From the NCBI GenBank assembly GCA_029210725.1, contig JARGFM010000030.1, positions 1-39,895 on the forward strand: a stretch of 39,895 nucleotides of DNA, written 5' to 3'. The stretch comes from Bacteroidales bacterium (GTDB lineage Bacteria > Bacteroidota > Bacteroidia > Bacteroidales > GCA-2748055). This document shows positions 18,662-31,354 of this stretch, in pieces. The notes under the pieces are model-generated. The model was given only the letters and a program-made list of their open reading frames with translations, was not told where the DNA came from and made no database searches. The stretch's first letter is position 1; every line of letters begins with the position of its first letter. Position numbers and translations under genes: made by a program.

Positions 18662-19999
18662 ATGATCAAAGTATTTAGCATTGCTGCATTCCTGTTTTTA
18701 CTGGCCGGTTCGCTATCCGGACAAAAACATCTTCCCGGATTTGAAAATAACTGGGCACAATGGCGGGGACCATACGACAGCTGAGTAGCTCCCGCCGCTG
18801 ATCCGCCCCTTGAGTGGAGCGAGAGCAGAAACATCAGATGGAAATCTGAAATTCCAGGTGTTGGTCATGCCACACCAGTGATCTGGAAAGATCAGATCAT
18901 CCTTCTGTCTGCCATTCAAACCGACCGGAAGATAGAACCGGATAAGACCGTTGGGCAGGAACAGGAACAGGATTGGATGAATCCCAGATCAACGGACTAT
19001 ATTCATAAGTTTGTGGTTATTTCGGTGGACCGCAACAGTGGGAAGATCCTCTGGCAAACCACTGTCCGGGAAGAACTTCCCTACAGTCATACCCATGAAT
19101 TTGGCAGCTGGGCCTCCAATTCCCCGGTCACAGACGGGGAAATGATCTTTGCCTATTTTGGCTCCCACGGATTGTACTGCCTGAATTTTGAAGGAAAGAT
19201 TCTATGGGAACGCGATCTGGGCCGGATGGAAAAGCATATGAGTTTTGGAGAAGGCAGCTCACCCGTCCTGTACAAAGACAAACTGATCGTACTGCGGGAC
19301 CATCAGGGGCCATCCATGCTCCATGTGATGGATAAACGGAGTGGGAAGGTCCTCTGGGAGGTGGAGCGGGATGAGATAAGTTCCTGGTCCACACCCGCTG
19401 TCATTGAACACGGAGGGTATGTACAGTTGATTACCAATGCTACAAACAGAATACGCAGTTATAACCTGGAGAACGGGAACATACTCTGGGAGGCTGGTGG
19501 AATGACCCGCAACGTCATCCCCTCGCCTCTCTATTCCGATGGGATGGTCTATCTGATGAGCGGGTTCCGGGGAAGCGCTCTTCAGGCTGTCGATCTTTCG
19601 AAGGCAGCAGGAGATATCACAGGCTCGCCGGCCCAGGTTTGGAACTACGGTCAGAATACGCCCTATACCCCCTGTCCGATTATTATGGATGGTAAACTGT
19701 ACTTCCTGAAAGTAAATAACGGCTATCTGACCTGCCTCGAAACGAAGGATGGGACCGAGCACTATACCAACCAGAAACTGGAGGGGATCAAGAACATTTT
19801 TACCTCTCCGGTGGGAGTGAAGGACCGTATCTATATTTGTGGAACCAACGGAGTCTGTTGCGTGGTGAAAACCGGGATGGAGTTTCAGCTCTTGTCGCAG
19901 AATACCCTGGATGACCAGTTTTTCGCCTCCCCCGTTGTATTGGGCGACACCCTTTTTCTCCGGGGAGTGAAGAGCCTGTACTGCCTCGCTGGGGATTAA
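18662..19999 (+). pseudogene. PQQ-type beta-propeller protein interrupted by an in-frame TGA
   Basis: The frame starts at ATG 18662 with a signal peptide (MIKVFSIAAFLFLLAGSLSG) and the family hallmark WAQWRGPYDS. TGA at 18782-18784 (codon 41) follows, and then 400-plus intact codons. The usual family motif around this point is WRGP-x-G-x-G-VAP, so the stop probably replaces Gly (GGA) or Arg (CGA). After the stop come PLEWSESRNIRWK, GHATPVIW and repeated propeller blades such as GKILWQTTV, GKILWERDL and GKVLWEVERD, each with a Trp-ending strand. The protein is an outer-membrane or periplasmic PQQ-like (pyrrolo-quinoline quinone repeat) propeller, though many such proteins bind no PQQ. A restart at GTG 18878 would lose the export signal. 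It is convergent with the glycoside hydrolase lipoprotein gene. Confidence 0.85.
18782..18784 (+). other. In-frame TGA stop (codon 41) in the PQQ-propeller frame
   Basis: The codons read GAC AGC TGA GTA GCT, in frame with the signal peptide upstream and the propeller downstream. A GGA or CGA codon changed at one base would give this stop. Confidence 0.85.
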
Positions 20000-20023
20000 C
20001 ACCCCCGGCGAAGGACTGAGATC

Positions 20024-21517
20024 CTATTCCTTTGTGATCTTTATGGCCAGTTCCCCGGCCGGGATTTCTATATCCAGATTGATGCGACCCTCCACAGCGC
20101 TAAAGCTAAGAGGGGCGGAATAGGAACCCGTTAGGGGATTGAGCATCAGAACCCGAAAATCCCCATGCCCTGTTTCCATCTCCAGCGAAGTATGATCTGT
20201 TCCCGTAGCTCTCAGATAAACAGCATAGGACCCCTTTTGATCGGAGAGTACATAAGGGATCAATCCGGGTGAACTTGTGACACTGAAGAGGTCCGGACGA
20301 AGCTGCTCCAGCTCAAAGCCATGCAGGAATTCACTTAATACTCTCAGTTGAGAACGCAGGGCCTTGCTCCCTCCCCCGGGGGCCTGGTTTTCTCCCAGTC
20401 CATTTTCATTAGCCACAAAAAAGGAATAGTCCAGGTTATTGAACAGACCACCCCCGCTGAGCATGAATTGCCAGGCCTGTCGCCGGTAAACCTGATCGCC
20501 GGAACCGGCAAATCCCGTTTCATCAAACCCGATAACCCGGTCATAGTGATAGTTCCACTCCACAGCCTCCGGCCAGGCATAATGAAAGTTAATGATGGAG
20601 ATATGATCGCTCACTTCCGGGATGGAGGCTCTGAAATTGGAGTAATTCTGGGCGATCAGGTGCTTCCTGGCCAGTCCGGTTTCCTCTTCAGCAATAACGG
20701 AAGCCAGATGCTCCTGCCAGGCCATGGATGCCTCGTCGGCGAAATCTGCTTTATAGGTCCAGTCTCCAATCCTCAGGTCTTCCTTGTTCACAATGTTGTA
20801 GACAGGAACTGCATGATCGGACCAGGGTTCATTTTGAATTTCAAAGAAAAAATGATCGTATTCATTCAGTTCTTGCACCATCTTTTGAACAAAACTTACC
20901 TGGTAGGACAGCAGCTCCCCATTTTGGAGTGTATGTGCATCAAAACGGCTTAAGTCCCCATCCAAATTGATATTATTTGCAGGATTCTGGGGACAAATGT
21001 CCCAGTGTTCGTCGCGGTAAATGGAGGAGAAAAGGGTGACTTCCACAATAATATCAAGCTCCGCTGCCGCGATCATAAAATCATGCAGGCGCTTGAAATA
21101 GGCCTCATTCCAGCTCGAAAGATCATATTTCCACTCTCCCGTATTCCCCAGTACAAGCATGCTCCAGGGAGTCATGATGCTCTCTTTCGCCGGTGCCAGG
21201 GTATTGTGTCGAATTCCAAAACTCTCAGCTTCAATCTCGAAATAGCTTCCTGTAAATATGCGGGTATAATTCATCCCTTCTTCCGAAAGTGTTTTCAAAT
21301 AAGTGAGGTAGTCAAAATCCTCATTTAGCAGGGCTCCGTAATGTTCCGCAGAAGTAATTAAGGCCAGTGCTTCCCCTTTATAAAGGAAATAATGAGGGTT
21401 TGCGGGATGCAACTGGATGGGACCTTCTGCCGGTAGCTCCCGGTTCTCCGGAGATTCACTGACCTGGCAGGCCATCAGCAGGAGGGAAATAGCGATCAGA
21501 GTTAGAATTTTCTTCAT
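20024..21517 (-). CDS. Clan GH-A-type glycoside hydrolase lipoprotein
   Basis: A 497-residue predicted surface or periplasmic lipoprotein with a (beta/alpha)8 glycosidase fold. The start at 21517 gives a lipoprotein signal (MKKILTLIAISLLLMAC); the open frame extends further but without signal features. The early block HYFLYKGEALALITSAEHY and EEGMNYTRIFTGSYFE matches cellulase-like barrels. The probable acid/base Glu lies in FFFEIQNEPW, and the probable nucleophile Glu in VIGFDETGF, so both catalytic positions of clan GH-A are present. The last 100 residues form a small beta domain (SYAVYLRATGT, LNLDIEIPAGELA-like). The exact GH family and substrate cannot be read. It is 25 bases downstream of the DUF2179 gene on the same strand. 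Confidence 0.85.
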   Translation of the reverse strand: MKKILTLIAISLLLMACQVSESPENRELPAEGPIQLHPANPHYFLYKGEALALITSAEHYGALLNEDFDYLTYLKTLSEEGMNYTRIFTGSYFEIEAESFGIRHNTLAPAKESIMTPWSMLVLGNTGEWKYDLSSWNEAYFKRLHDFMIAAAELDIIVEVTLFSSIYRDEHWDICPQNPANNINLDGDLSRFDAHTLQNGELLSYQVSFVQKMVQELNEYDHFFFEIQNEPWSDHAVPVYNIVNKEDLRIGDWTYKADFADEASMAWQEHLASVIAEEETGLARKHLIAQNYSNFRASIPEVSDHISIINFHYAWPEAVEWNYHYDRVIGFDETGFAGSGDQVYRRQAWQFMLSGGGLFNNLDYSFFVANENGLGENQAPGGGSKALRSQLRVLSEFLHGFELEQLRPDLFSVTSSPGLIPYVLSDQKGSYAVYLRATGTDHTSLEMETGHGDFRVLMLNPLTGSYSAPLSFSAVEGRINLDIEIPAGELAIKITKE

Positions 21518-21542
21518 TACAAATGGATCTTTATGAATTCTA

Positions 21543-22106
21543 TTAACGGTGACGGAAGCGGAGGCGATACGATTTTCGCGCCGGGGAGAGAAGAGCATAG
21601 TTGCTTACAAAGCGCATGTCTTCGATGGTGTAGAAAGCCTTCGGATTATATTTTTGGATGATGCCAACCACCTCTCTGAGTACCTTCCGCCTGATAATGA
21701 TATAAAGCACACCTACCTCTCCCTCTCTTCCCATGCCCGGGACCGTAGTCAGGGCATATCCCTGTTCGCGAAGCCCGTTAATCAGATCGTCGGCCCCCTT
21801 CTTGGTAATCACCCTCACCAGTTCATACCCCAGGGCCAGTTTCCCTTCCAGAATCATACCCACGTAGGTACCCAGGCCAAAGCCAAAAGCATATCCTAAA
21901 TATGTGAACCAGTTATCCAGGTTTGCCATAATCCGGGTAATGGTAATGAGCCAGATCAGGGACTGGGAAAAGCCAACAAATGGTGCCAGGTTCCGGTAGC
22001 CTTTCGCAACCATAATCACACGAATTGTATCCAGCGAAACATCTACCACCCTGGCCATCAGGATCAGGACCGGAAGGATAACATAATCAAACCATGAAAA
22101 TTCCAT
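21543..22106 (-). CDS. DUF2179 / UPF0316 family membrane protein
   Basis: A 187-residue integral membrane protein of the YebE-like UPF0316/DUF2179 family. Three hydrophobic segments occupy the N-terminal half (FDYVILPVLILMARVVDVSL, APFVGFSQSLIWLITITRI, YLGYAFGFGLGTYVGMILEG). The C-terminal DUF2179 domain holds the GYALTTVPGMGREGEVGVL loop and the conserved IIRRKVLREVVGII and AFYTIEDMRFV strands. This domain often serves as a ligand-sensing unit in transporter-like proteins. The start is decided by a strong Shine-Dalgarno site, AGGAGG at 22115-22120 on the minus strand, eight bases before ATG at 22106 (a GTG at 22109 is only five away). The ligand is unknown. Confidence 0.93.
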   Translation of the reverse strand: MEFSWFDYVILPVLILMARVVDVSLDTIRVIMVAKGYRNLAPFVGFSQSLIWLITITRIMANLDNWFTYLGYAFGFGLGTYVGMILEGKLALGYELVRVITKKGADDLINGLREQGYALTTVPGMGREGEVGVLYIIIRRKVLREVVGIIQKYNPKAFYTIEDMRFVSNYALLSPARKSYRLRFRHR

Positions 22107-22114
22107 CACTTGTT

Positions 22115-22120
22115 CCTCCT
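22115..22120 (-). promoter_or_regulatory. Strong Shine-Dalgarno site of the DUF2179 gene
   Basis: AGGAGG (minus strand) sits 8 bases before the ATG at 22106. Most genes in this window lack such a site, which makes this one unusual and decides the start. Confidence 0.75.
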
Positions 22121-22308
22121 TTTTAAAGTCCTGCTAAATTAGTTTATCTCATCCGGTTTAGGGGGATCATGGCATAGAAAATCATAGAATTTGACCATAT
22201 TTATTACAGTTGCACCACGGGAAAACCAGTAAAGAGTAAAAGAAACGAATCAAAGGAGTTTAATGGCTTTCCCGGAAAACGGGGGTCTGGCTGTTTGGAG
22301 AAAAACCA

Positions 22309-22316
22309 TAACTTTG
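22309..22316 (+). promoter_or_regulatory. Candidate -7 promoter box for the DUF4249 gene
   Basis: TAACTTTG is a perfect TAnnTTTG match 46 bases before the ATG at 22362. It supports the later start over an in-frame ATG at 22263. A TTTG at 22294 is only 11 bases upstream of the box, too close for the normal -33 element. Confidence 0.5.
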
Positions 22317-22361
22317 GGCTATTGCAGGGTCGTTCCCTCTGATTCAGGTAACATACAGCTC

Positions 22362-23537
22362 ATGAAAATCAATTCGTACAAACTAATGGCACTGGTTAAT
22401 CTGGTGGCAGTGCTTCTCCTCCCCGGCTGTGTGGAACGCTATCACCCCGACGACATGTACCTGCGCCCTGGAGTTCTGGTAATCAGTGCCCATATTACTG
22501 ATAAAGCCGGAACTCAGATCATTGAAGTTTCCCGCTCCTCTCATCCGGAGTCTCCACGTTTTAACCCGGAACCGGGTTGTATTATACTCCTGTTCAGGGA
22601 GGACGGGGAGAGCCGGGAATTTATTTCCAGTGCTGAGCCCGGCTATTATGCGGCTGATCTGGATTCGTCCTTTCTGCGCACCGGCATGAATTTCCAGGTG
22701 CAGGTGCTTACAGATGACGGGAACGAATACCACTCGGATTTTGACAGGATCAGGCCTGTTCCGCCCATCGATTCCATTTACTCTAAGGTGGAAGATATGA
22801 TCTATACCGGTGAACAGAATTCCATTCCGGGAATCCGCTTCTACCTCGACTTTACCTACGACGATCAGGCCTGCGAGTACATCCGCTGGGAGCTCACTGA
22901 AACATACGAGTTTCACAATCCGAACATGGAAGCTTTTTTGTATCTGAACCGCTGGACCCTCCGGACCCTCGAAGGGGAAGATAATCCGAGAATCTGTTAT
23001 ATTACACGCCCTTTACCTTCCAGTCACAGCATCACCACCCAGGATCTGAATTACGGACCTTTCAGCCAGGCCTTTGATTTTGTTCCCAACGACTGGAACG
23101 AACAAAAACTTTTGTTCAAATATAGTCTGATGGTTAAGCAATATTCCCTGGGCCCTGAAGGATTCCACTACTGGAATGAAGTAGGGTCGATCCGGCAGGG
23201 ACAGGGCATGCTGTTTGACAAACAACCGGCCCTGTTAAAATCAAATATCCGCAACATTGCCGATGAAGATGAAAAGGTGCTGGGCTTTTTCACTATGTCG
23301 GGGGTCCGGGAGATCCGCGGATTTGCAGAGGATATTCCGGGGTTCGACGATTCTCCTAATCCCTATTACTGTTTACCGGTGAACAAAGGGCCAGGTTCCA
23401 GCAGTCCCACGAATTTTCCGGCCTATTTTGCAAGGGCCAGCTACGATGGCACTACGGTCTACGCACAAGTAAACAAACACTGCGTGGATTGCAGGGAATA
23501 CAAGGGAAGCTCGGCAATAAAGCCCGATTTCTGGTAA
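22362..23537 (+). CDS. DUF4249 family lipoprotein
   Basis: A 391-residue DUF4249 outer-membrane-associated lipoprotein. The signal MKINSYKLMALVNLVAVLLL ends in PGC, and the body begins with a beta-rich domain (LVISAHITDKAGTQIIEVSR). The family signature at the C-terminus is intact: CVDCREYKGSSAIKPDFW (CxxC, then P-DFW). DUF4249 proteins normally sit beside a TonB-dependent receptor and are thought to be part of uptake complexes at the outer membrane. Here no receptor gene is present; the neighbours are a DUF2179 gene (divergent) and a GH2 gene (convergent), so it is a solitary member. The ATG at 22263 gives an N-terminal extension with no signal peptide and is not preferred. Confidence 0.9.
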   Translation: MKINSYKLMALVNLVAVLLLPGCVERYHPDDMYLRPGVLVISAHITDKAGTQIIEVSRSSHPESPRFNPEPGCIILLFREDGESREFISSAEPGYYAADLDSSFLRTGMNFQVQVLTDDGNEYHSDFDRIRPVPPIDSIYSKVEDMIYTGEQNSIPGIRFYLDFTYDDQACEYIRWELTETYEFHNPNMEAFLYLNRWTLRTLEGEDNPRICYITRPLPSSHSITTQDLNYGPFSQAFDFVPNDWNEQKLLFKYSLMVKQYSLGPEGFHYWNEVGSIRQGQGMLFDKQPALLKSNIRNIADEDEKVLGFFTMSGVREIRGFAEDIPGFDDSPNPYYCLPVNKGPGSSSPTNFPAYFARASYDGTTVYAQVNKHCVDCREYKGSSAIKPDFW

Positions 23538-23588
23538 CAATAAGCGTTCTGCCGGGATCCGTTTAACTGATTCTCCCCGCTTAGTCCG

Positions 23589-27449
<3,861 letters not shown>

Positions 27450-27493
27450 TTAGGAAAATTGCCCGGCTTCCTGAAGAAAACACAAGCTCCATT

Positions 27494-27530
27494 TTCAGCA
27501 GGGAGTCCTGTGCATCTTCTTCCTGCTGAA
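27494..27530 (-). terminator. Inverted repeat behind the photolyase gene
   Basis: TTCAGCAGG and CCTGCTGAA form perfect 9-base arms separated by 19 bases, beginning 7 bases past the photolyase stop. No U-tract follows on the minus strand, so it may be a structure that limits read-through into the GH2 gene rather than a classical terminator. Confidence 0.45.
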
Positions 27531-27537
27531 TGCTTCC

Positions 27538-28845
27538 CTAACTTTCCGGTAAATAATTCTCGATGCCTTTCCTGTAGGCTTCAAGGGCCCGCTCCCTGGC
27601 AAAGCGATGATCGATCATGGGTTCAGGATAAGCGGAGGTCCCGAATTCAGGGATCCACTGCCTGATGTATTCCAGGTCCCTGTCAAACTTTTTCACCTGC
27701 TCTGTGGGATTAAAAACACGGAAATAGGGAGCGGCATCGCATCCTGTTCCGGCTGCCCACTGCCAGTTCCCGTTGTTGGAGGAGAGTTCATAGTCCAGTA
27801 GTTGCTCTGCAAAATAAGCTTCGCCCAAACGCCAGTCTGTTAATAAGTGTTTGCAAAGGAATCCGGCTGTCACCATGCGCACCCTGTTATGCATATAACC
27901 GGTGGCATTCAACTGGCGCATCCCGGCATCCACCATGGGATATCCGGTTTCCCCCCTGCACCAGCGTTCGAAATCATCCGGATTCGTGTTCCAGGTGATA
28001 CCGTTATACTTTGGATGGAAATTCTGGCTCACTACCTGAGGGAAATGAAACAGGATCTGCATAAAAAACTCGCGCCAGATCAGTTCTGACAGGAATATCT
28101 CATCGGAAGGGCCCAGTGACCCAACGATCTTCCTGATGCTGACGGTTCCGAAGCGAAGATGAGGGGAGAGATAGGTGGTGGCATCAGGCCCGGGAAGATC
28201 ACGCAAATGCGGATAATCCTTTAAGCGGGAAAGATCATAAGGAAGCACCTTGAGCTGTGAAGGCTTAAATCCCAGGGCTTCCAGGCGGGGAAAGTCTGCG
28301 GAGATCCGGAGAAAAGCCCCGGAAGCCTCTCCGGCCGGCGGGAGGAAAGAGCCGCCCCTGAATTTCTCCAACCATTTTCTCTTGTACGGGGTAAAGACCG
28401 TATAGGGCTTTCCATCTTTCTTAACAATTTCATGCTCTTCAAAAATGACCTGGTCCTTGAAGCGATGAAAAGGAATACTCCGGCAGGCAAGCAGGTCGCC
28501 AATTTCACGATCCCTGCTGTTTGCATAGGGCTCGTAATCTTTATTGGCATACACCGCATGGATATCATAGCTGTCCGACAATTCTTTCCAGACAGCGAGG
28601 GGATCCCCCCGGAGGACAGAAAGCGAGCTGTTCCTTTGGGCCAGTTTCTGGTTTATCTGCTGCAACTGGCCATATATAAAAAATACCCTTGGATCATCGA
28701 CAGCCAGTTCATCGATTATCTGAATGTCAAAGATAAAAACAGGCAACACCGGGTAGCCTGTTTCCAGGGCCCTGATCAATGCGGTATTGTCTTCGAGCCT
28801 GAGATCGCGCCTGAACCAGAAAACGCTTACTTTTCCTTTGATCAT
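27538..28845 (-). CDS. phrB: Deoxyribodipyrimidine photolyase (cryptochrome/photolyase family)
   Basis: A 435-residue blue-light-dependent DNA repair enzyme that splits cyclobutane pyrimidine dimers using FADH-. The N-terminal alpha/beta antenna domain starts with VSVFWFRRDLRLEDN. The helical FAD-binding domain shows ELIWREFFMQILFHF (about residue 256), TGYPMVDAGMRQLNATGYMH (about 296), NRVRMVTAGFLCKHLL and YELSSNNGNWQWAAGTGCD (about 351), all hallmarks of class I photolyases. Length is normal. The ATG overlaps the SRPBCC stop codon by four bases (ATGA), so the two are translationally coupled as the last genes of a four-gene operon. A DASH or cryptochrome role is less likely but cannot be excluded. 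Confidence 0.95.
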   Translation of the reverse strand: MIKGKVSVFWFRRDLRLEDNTALIRALETGYPVLPVFIFDIQIIDELAVDDPRVFFIYGQLQQINQKLAQRNSSLSVLRGDPLAVWKELSDSYDIHAVYANKDYEPYANSRDREIGDLLACRSIPFHRFKDQVIFEEHEIVKKDGKPYTVFTPYKRKWLEKFRGGSFLPPAGEASGAFLRISADFPRLEALGFKPSQLKVLPYDLSRLKDYPHLRDLPGPDATTYLSPHLRFGTVSIRKIVGSLGPSDEIFLSELIWREFFMQILFHFPQVVSQNFHPKYNGITWNTNPDDFERWCRGETGYPMVDAGMRQLNATGYMHNRVRMVTAGFLCKHLLTDWRLGEAYFAEQLLDYELSSNNGNWQWAAGTGCDAAPYFRVFNPTEQVKKFDRDLEYIRQWIPEFGTSAYPEPMIDHRFARERALEAYRKGIENYLPES

Positions 28846-29306
28846 GGCCGGCCAAATATTTTCTCCAGGGCCTGCTCCCTGTAACGAAATATCCCCTCCA
28901 GCTGCTTCCGGACAAATACCCGGTGAGCCAGATCTCCCAAAGGCCCCAAAGGCAGGCGGTAGGTAAGCAGATCCGTCATCAGGGTGCCCTGATCCGTTGG
29001 GCGCAGGCTATGCTCATGATGCCAGAGGGCATAGGGCCCCGCCCGCTGCTCGTCCACAAAATAAAAGGGCTCCCGGACCTGGGTAATTTCTGTTAACCAG
29101 TCCATAGCGATACCCGCAAAGGGCCGGATCTTATAGGAGATCATCAGACCGGGATAAATCTTATCGGGCAGACCGGGAGTATGAATCTCAAAGCCCATAT
29201 AATCCGGAGTAATTTCCTTCAAATTTGAAGGCGAAGAAAGGAAATCCCAGGCTTCATCCGGGGAGGCAGCCAGCTCCAGTTCTTCATGTATCTGGTAGAT
29301 TGCCAT
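28842..29306 (-). CDS. SRPBCC family protein
   Basis: A 154-residue START/Bet v1-fold (SRPBCC) protein with a hydrophobic ligand cavity expected. The sequence opens with IHEELELAASPDEAWDFLSS, which is the standard SRPBCC first strand and helix, and continues with WLTEITQVREPFYFVDEQ, YALWHHEHSLRP and a C-terminal helix (VFVRKQLEGIFRYREQAL). No signal peptide. Relatives of this group in Bacteroidota are often next to photolyase and NAD-dependent epimerase genes, as here. It overlaps the photolyase start by four bases and begins 3 bases after the SDR/DUF2867 gene. The ligand is unknown. Confidence 0.9.
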   Translation of the reverse strand: MAIYQIHEELELAASPDEAWDFLSSPSNLKEITPDYMGFEIHTPGLPDKIYPGLMISYKIRPFAGIAMDWLTEITQVREPFYFVDEQRAGPYALWHHEHSLRPTDQGTLMTDLLTYRLPLGPLGDLAHRVFVRKQLEGIFRYREQALEKIFGRP

Positions 29307-29309
29307 CTG

Positions 29310-30743
29310 TCAATGATACTTTTCTGTTTGTCCAATTCGTTTGATCATACCCCGGAAAATAAAGGCATGAAAGGGCAGGACCGAATACCAGTAGAGGCGT
29401 CCCCACAGGCCCAGGGGCCTGAAAGTGGCGGTCTGGTAAAGTGTCTTCTCACTGATCCGGAATTCCAGCCATGCTTCGCCGGGAAGTTTCATTTCGGCAT
29501 ACAACAAGAGACGCTTCTCCTTCCGGCTTGCCAGCAGTACACGCCAGAAGTCCAGCGAGTCCCCGGCCGATATTTCGCTCTTGCTTTTTCTGCCCCGCCG
29601 CAATCCAACCCCGCCGGCAAGTTTATCCATAAAGCCTCTGACCGACCATAAGCAGTTGGCATAATACCAGCCCTGCTTCCCCCCAATGGCCCAGATCCGG
29701 TCCAGGACCAGGTTTTCATCTCCAAGCGCAAGCTTCCTGCGATCTGTAAAACATCCGTGTGTGGGAACCTGTACCAGGTCGGCGATCCCTTTTTCAAGGG
29801 TATGGGAAGAAAGCGCATCGGTCCAGCTGGAAACAATCTCCTGCTGGGCGATCCTGTCAAAGGCCAGTTCCACGGCCTCCTGATAGGTCAAAAGTTCTAT
29901 ATGCAGCAGGTCCTTCAGCTTGTTTTCCTCGCAAACCACCTCCACCTTCATGCTGTTAACCAGGTTCACTGCCAGCCGGTAGGAAGTGGACGTAATGAAA
30001 TAGAGCCAGTAGGAAGATAATTTAGGGGTCATCACCGGAACCACCCAGATGGTCCGCCTCAACTTCCGGATCCGGGCAAATTGGAGTAGCATTTCCCGGT
30101 AAGTAAGAATATCCGGACCCCCGATATCAAAACTTCTGTCAAAGGTTTCAGGTCTCAATAACACCTCGGTAAGGAACTGAACCACATTGCGAATGGCAAT
30201 GGGCTGGGCCCTGGTATTCAGCCAGCGGGGAGTCACCATCACAGGCAGCTTTTCCACCAGGTCGCGGATGATCTCGAATGAGGCGCTTCCCGAACCAACA
30301 ATAATTCCTGCCCGCAGAGTGGTCAGATGGTACTTGCCCTCAGCCAGAATAAGTTCCACGGCCTTTCTGGAAGAAAGATGCCTCGAAAGCTTTTCCTCAT
30401 TGATGATTCCGCTCAGGTATACCACCTGACGAAGCTTTGTACGATCCAAACGATTTCTGAAATTCTCGGCAGAGATTTTTTCCAGACTTTCAAAATCACT
30501 GATCGTAGTCGACATGGAATGAATGAGATAATAGGCCACCTCAATATCCTCCGGAATATCCTCCAGAGAATCCTCCTCCAGGAAATTTGCCTCAACAACA
30601 CTTACCTTCGCGCTGTCATATCCTGAAATATCAAAACGGTCCTTATCACGAACACAACATACCACCTGATGTCCCTGGGAAACAAGGACAGGAAGCAGTC
30701 TTTTGCCAATATATCCGGTGGCTCCGGTCAGTAAGATCTTCAA
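29310..30743 (-). CDS. NAD(P)-binding SDR/epimerase with DUF2867 C-terminus
   Basis: A 477-residue two-domain protein. The N-terminal atypical short-chain dehydrogenase domain starts with MKILLTGATGYIGKRLLPVL (GxxGxxG nucleotide site) and includes VAYYLIHSM and VVYLSGIIN strands and a GGPDILTYREM motif typical of the atypical-SDR group. The C-terminal DUF2867 part (about 330-477) contains WAIGGKQGWYYANCLWSVRG, SLDFWRVLLAS and LYWYSVLPFHAFIFRGMI. Proteins with this layout are linked by gene neighbourhood to photolyases and SRPBCC proteins in other bacteria, but no reaction is established. It sits in the middle of the operon, 5 bases after the membrane-protein gene and 3 before the SRPBCC gene. 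Confidence 0.92.
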   Translation of the reverse strand: MKILLTGATGYIGKRLLPVLVSQGHQVVCCVRDKDRFDISGYDSAKVSVVEANFLEEDSLEDIPEDIEVAYYLIHSMSTTISDFESLEKISAENFRNRLDRTKLRQVVYLSGIINEEKLSRHLSSRKAVELILAEGKYHLTTLRAGIIVGSGSASFEIIRDLVEKLPVMVTPRWLNTRAQPIAIRNVVQFLTEVLLRPETFDRSFDIGGPDILTYREMLLQFARIRKLRRTIWVVPVMTPKLSSYWLYFITSTSYRLAVNLVNSMKVEVVCEENKLKDLLHIELLTYQEAVELAFDRIAQQEIVSSWTDALSSHTLEKGIADLVQVPTHGCFTDRRKLALGDENLVLDRIWAIGGKQGWYYANCLWSVRGFMDKLAGGVGLRRGRKSKSEISAGDSLDFWRVLLASRKEKRLLLYAEMKLPGEAWLEFRISEKTLYQTATFRPLGLWGRLYWYSVLPFHAFIFRGMIKRIGQTEKYH

Positions 30744-30748
30744 GCTTC

Positions 30749-31354
30749 CTAAAATTGAAAGGTGAGGGCAAGTCCCCAGGCGTCCTGCATGGGCGAAAAT
30801 GAGAGCTGCTGCAAAAAATCGGCCCTTTGGCTTCGCAAAAGTCCGTACATAACCAGGTCAAAAACCACTAAGAAAGAGCCCTGCAGGATCACCGAATTTC
30901 CATAACCCCGCAGTCTTAATTCATTCTTAGGATATTTGGTGGCCAGGTGTTTCAGAAAAAATCCCGTAGTCATATAACCCACATCCAGGGCCCCGTTGAT
31001 CAGGTAAAGCCTCTGGGTCTTGAATTGCTTCTCCAGCAATTCCTCCCCGGACAGCAGCATATAATCAGCTGTGAGCTGGCTGTAAAGAGCTAATCCTGCA
31101 ATGGACAGATTCACAGTATTCCAGAAAAGATTCATCTGATGAAAATAGAGCCGCTGCCCGCTTTGCTGACTCCAGCCAAAGGCCCCAACGGAAATATTGG
31201 CCAGGGCCCAACTTCCGAGCACTGTCATTCCGATATTATTCATCCTAAGGCTTTTACCGTAATATTCCACATGACTTTCCTGACCGTGGAGAGTCACAGA
31301 CAGAAAGAAAAACAGGAGGATTAAGCCTATTAAGATACGCTGATTATGATTCAC
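30749..31354 (-). CDS. DUF6992-like exported membrane protein
   Basis: A 201-residue protein with an N-terminal signal peptide (MNHNQRILIGLILLFFFLSV) and further hydrophobic stretches (NIGMTVLGSWALANISVGAF, LFWNTVNLSIAGLALYSQL, VILQGSFLVVFDLVMYGLL). It ends in a strand-like LALTFQF. The sequence resembles the DUF6992 membrane proteins of Bacteroidota; I am moderately sure of this name. It is the first clear gene of the photolyase operon, with a 5-base gap to the SDR/DUF2867 gene. Its role, perhaps connected to light or membrane stress, is an inference from that neighbourhood only. Confidence 0.75.
   Translation of the reverse strand: MNHNQRILIGLILLFFFLSVTLHGQESHVEYYGKSLRMNNIGMTVLGSWALANISVGAFGWSQQSGQRLYFHQMNLFWNTVNLSIAGLALYSQLTADYMLLSGEELLEKQFKTQRLYLINGALDVGYMTTGFFLKHLATKYPKNELRLRGYGNSVILQGSFLVVFDLVMYGLLRSQRADFLQQLSFSPMQDAWGLALTFQF

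Noticed and set aside
19259-20002. 247-codon minus-strand open frame
   Set aside because: It is antisense to the propeller repeats and has no recognisable protein features.
22294-22316. Full -33/-7 promoter for the DUF4249 gene using TTTG at 22294
   Set aside because: The spacing of 11 bases is too short for the Bacteroidota promoter pattern, so only the -7 box is kept.
22263-22361. N-terminal extension of the DUF4249 protein
   Set aside because: The extension would bury the lipoprotein signal, and a good -7 promoter box lies inside it.
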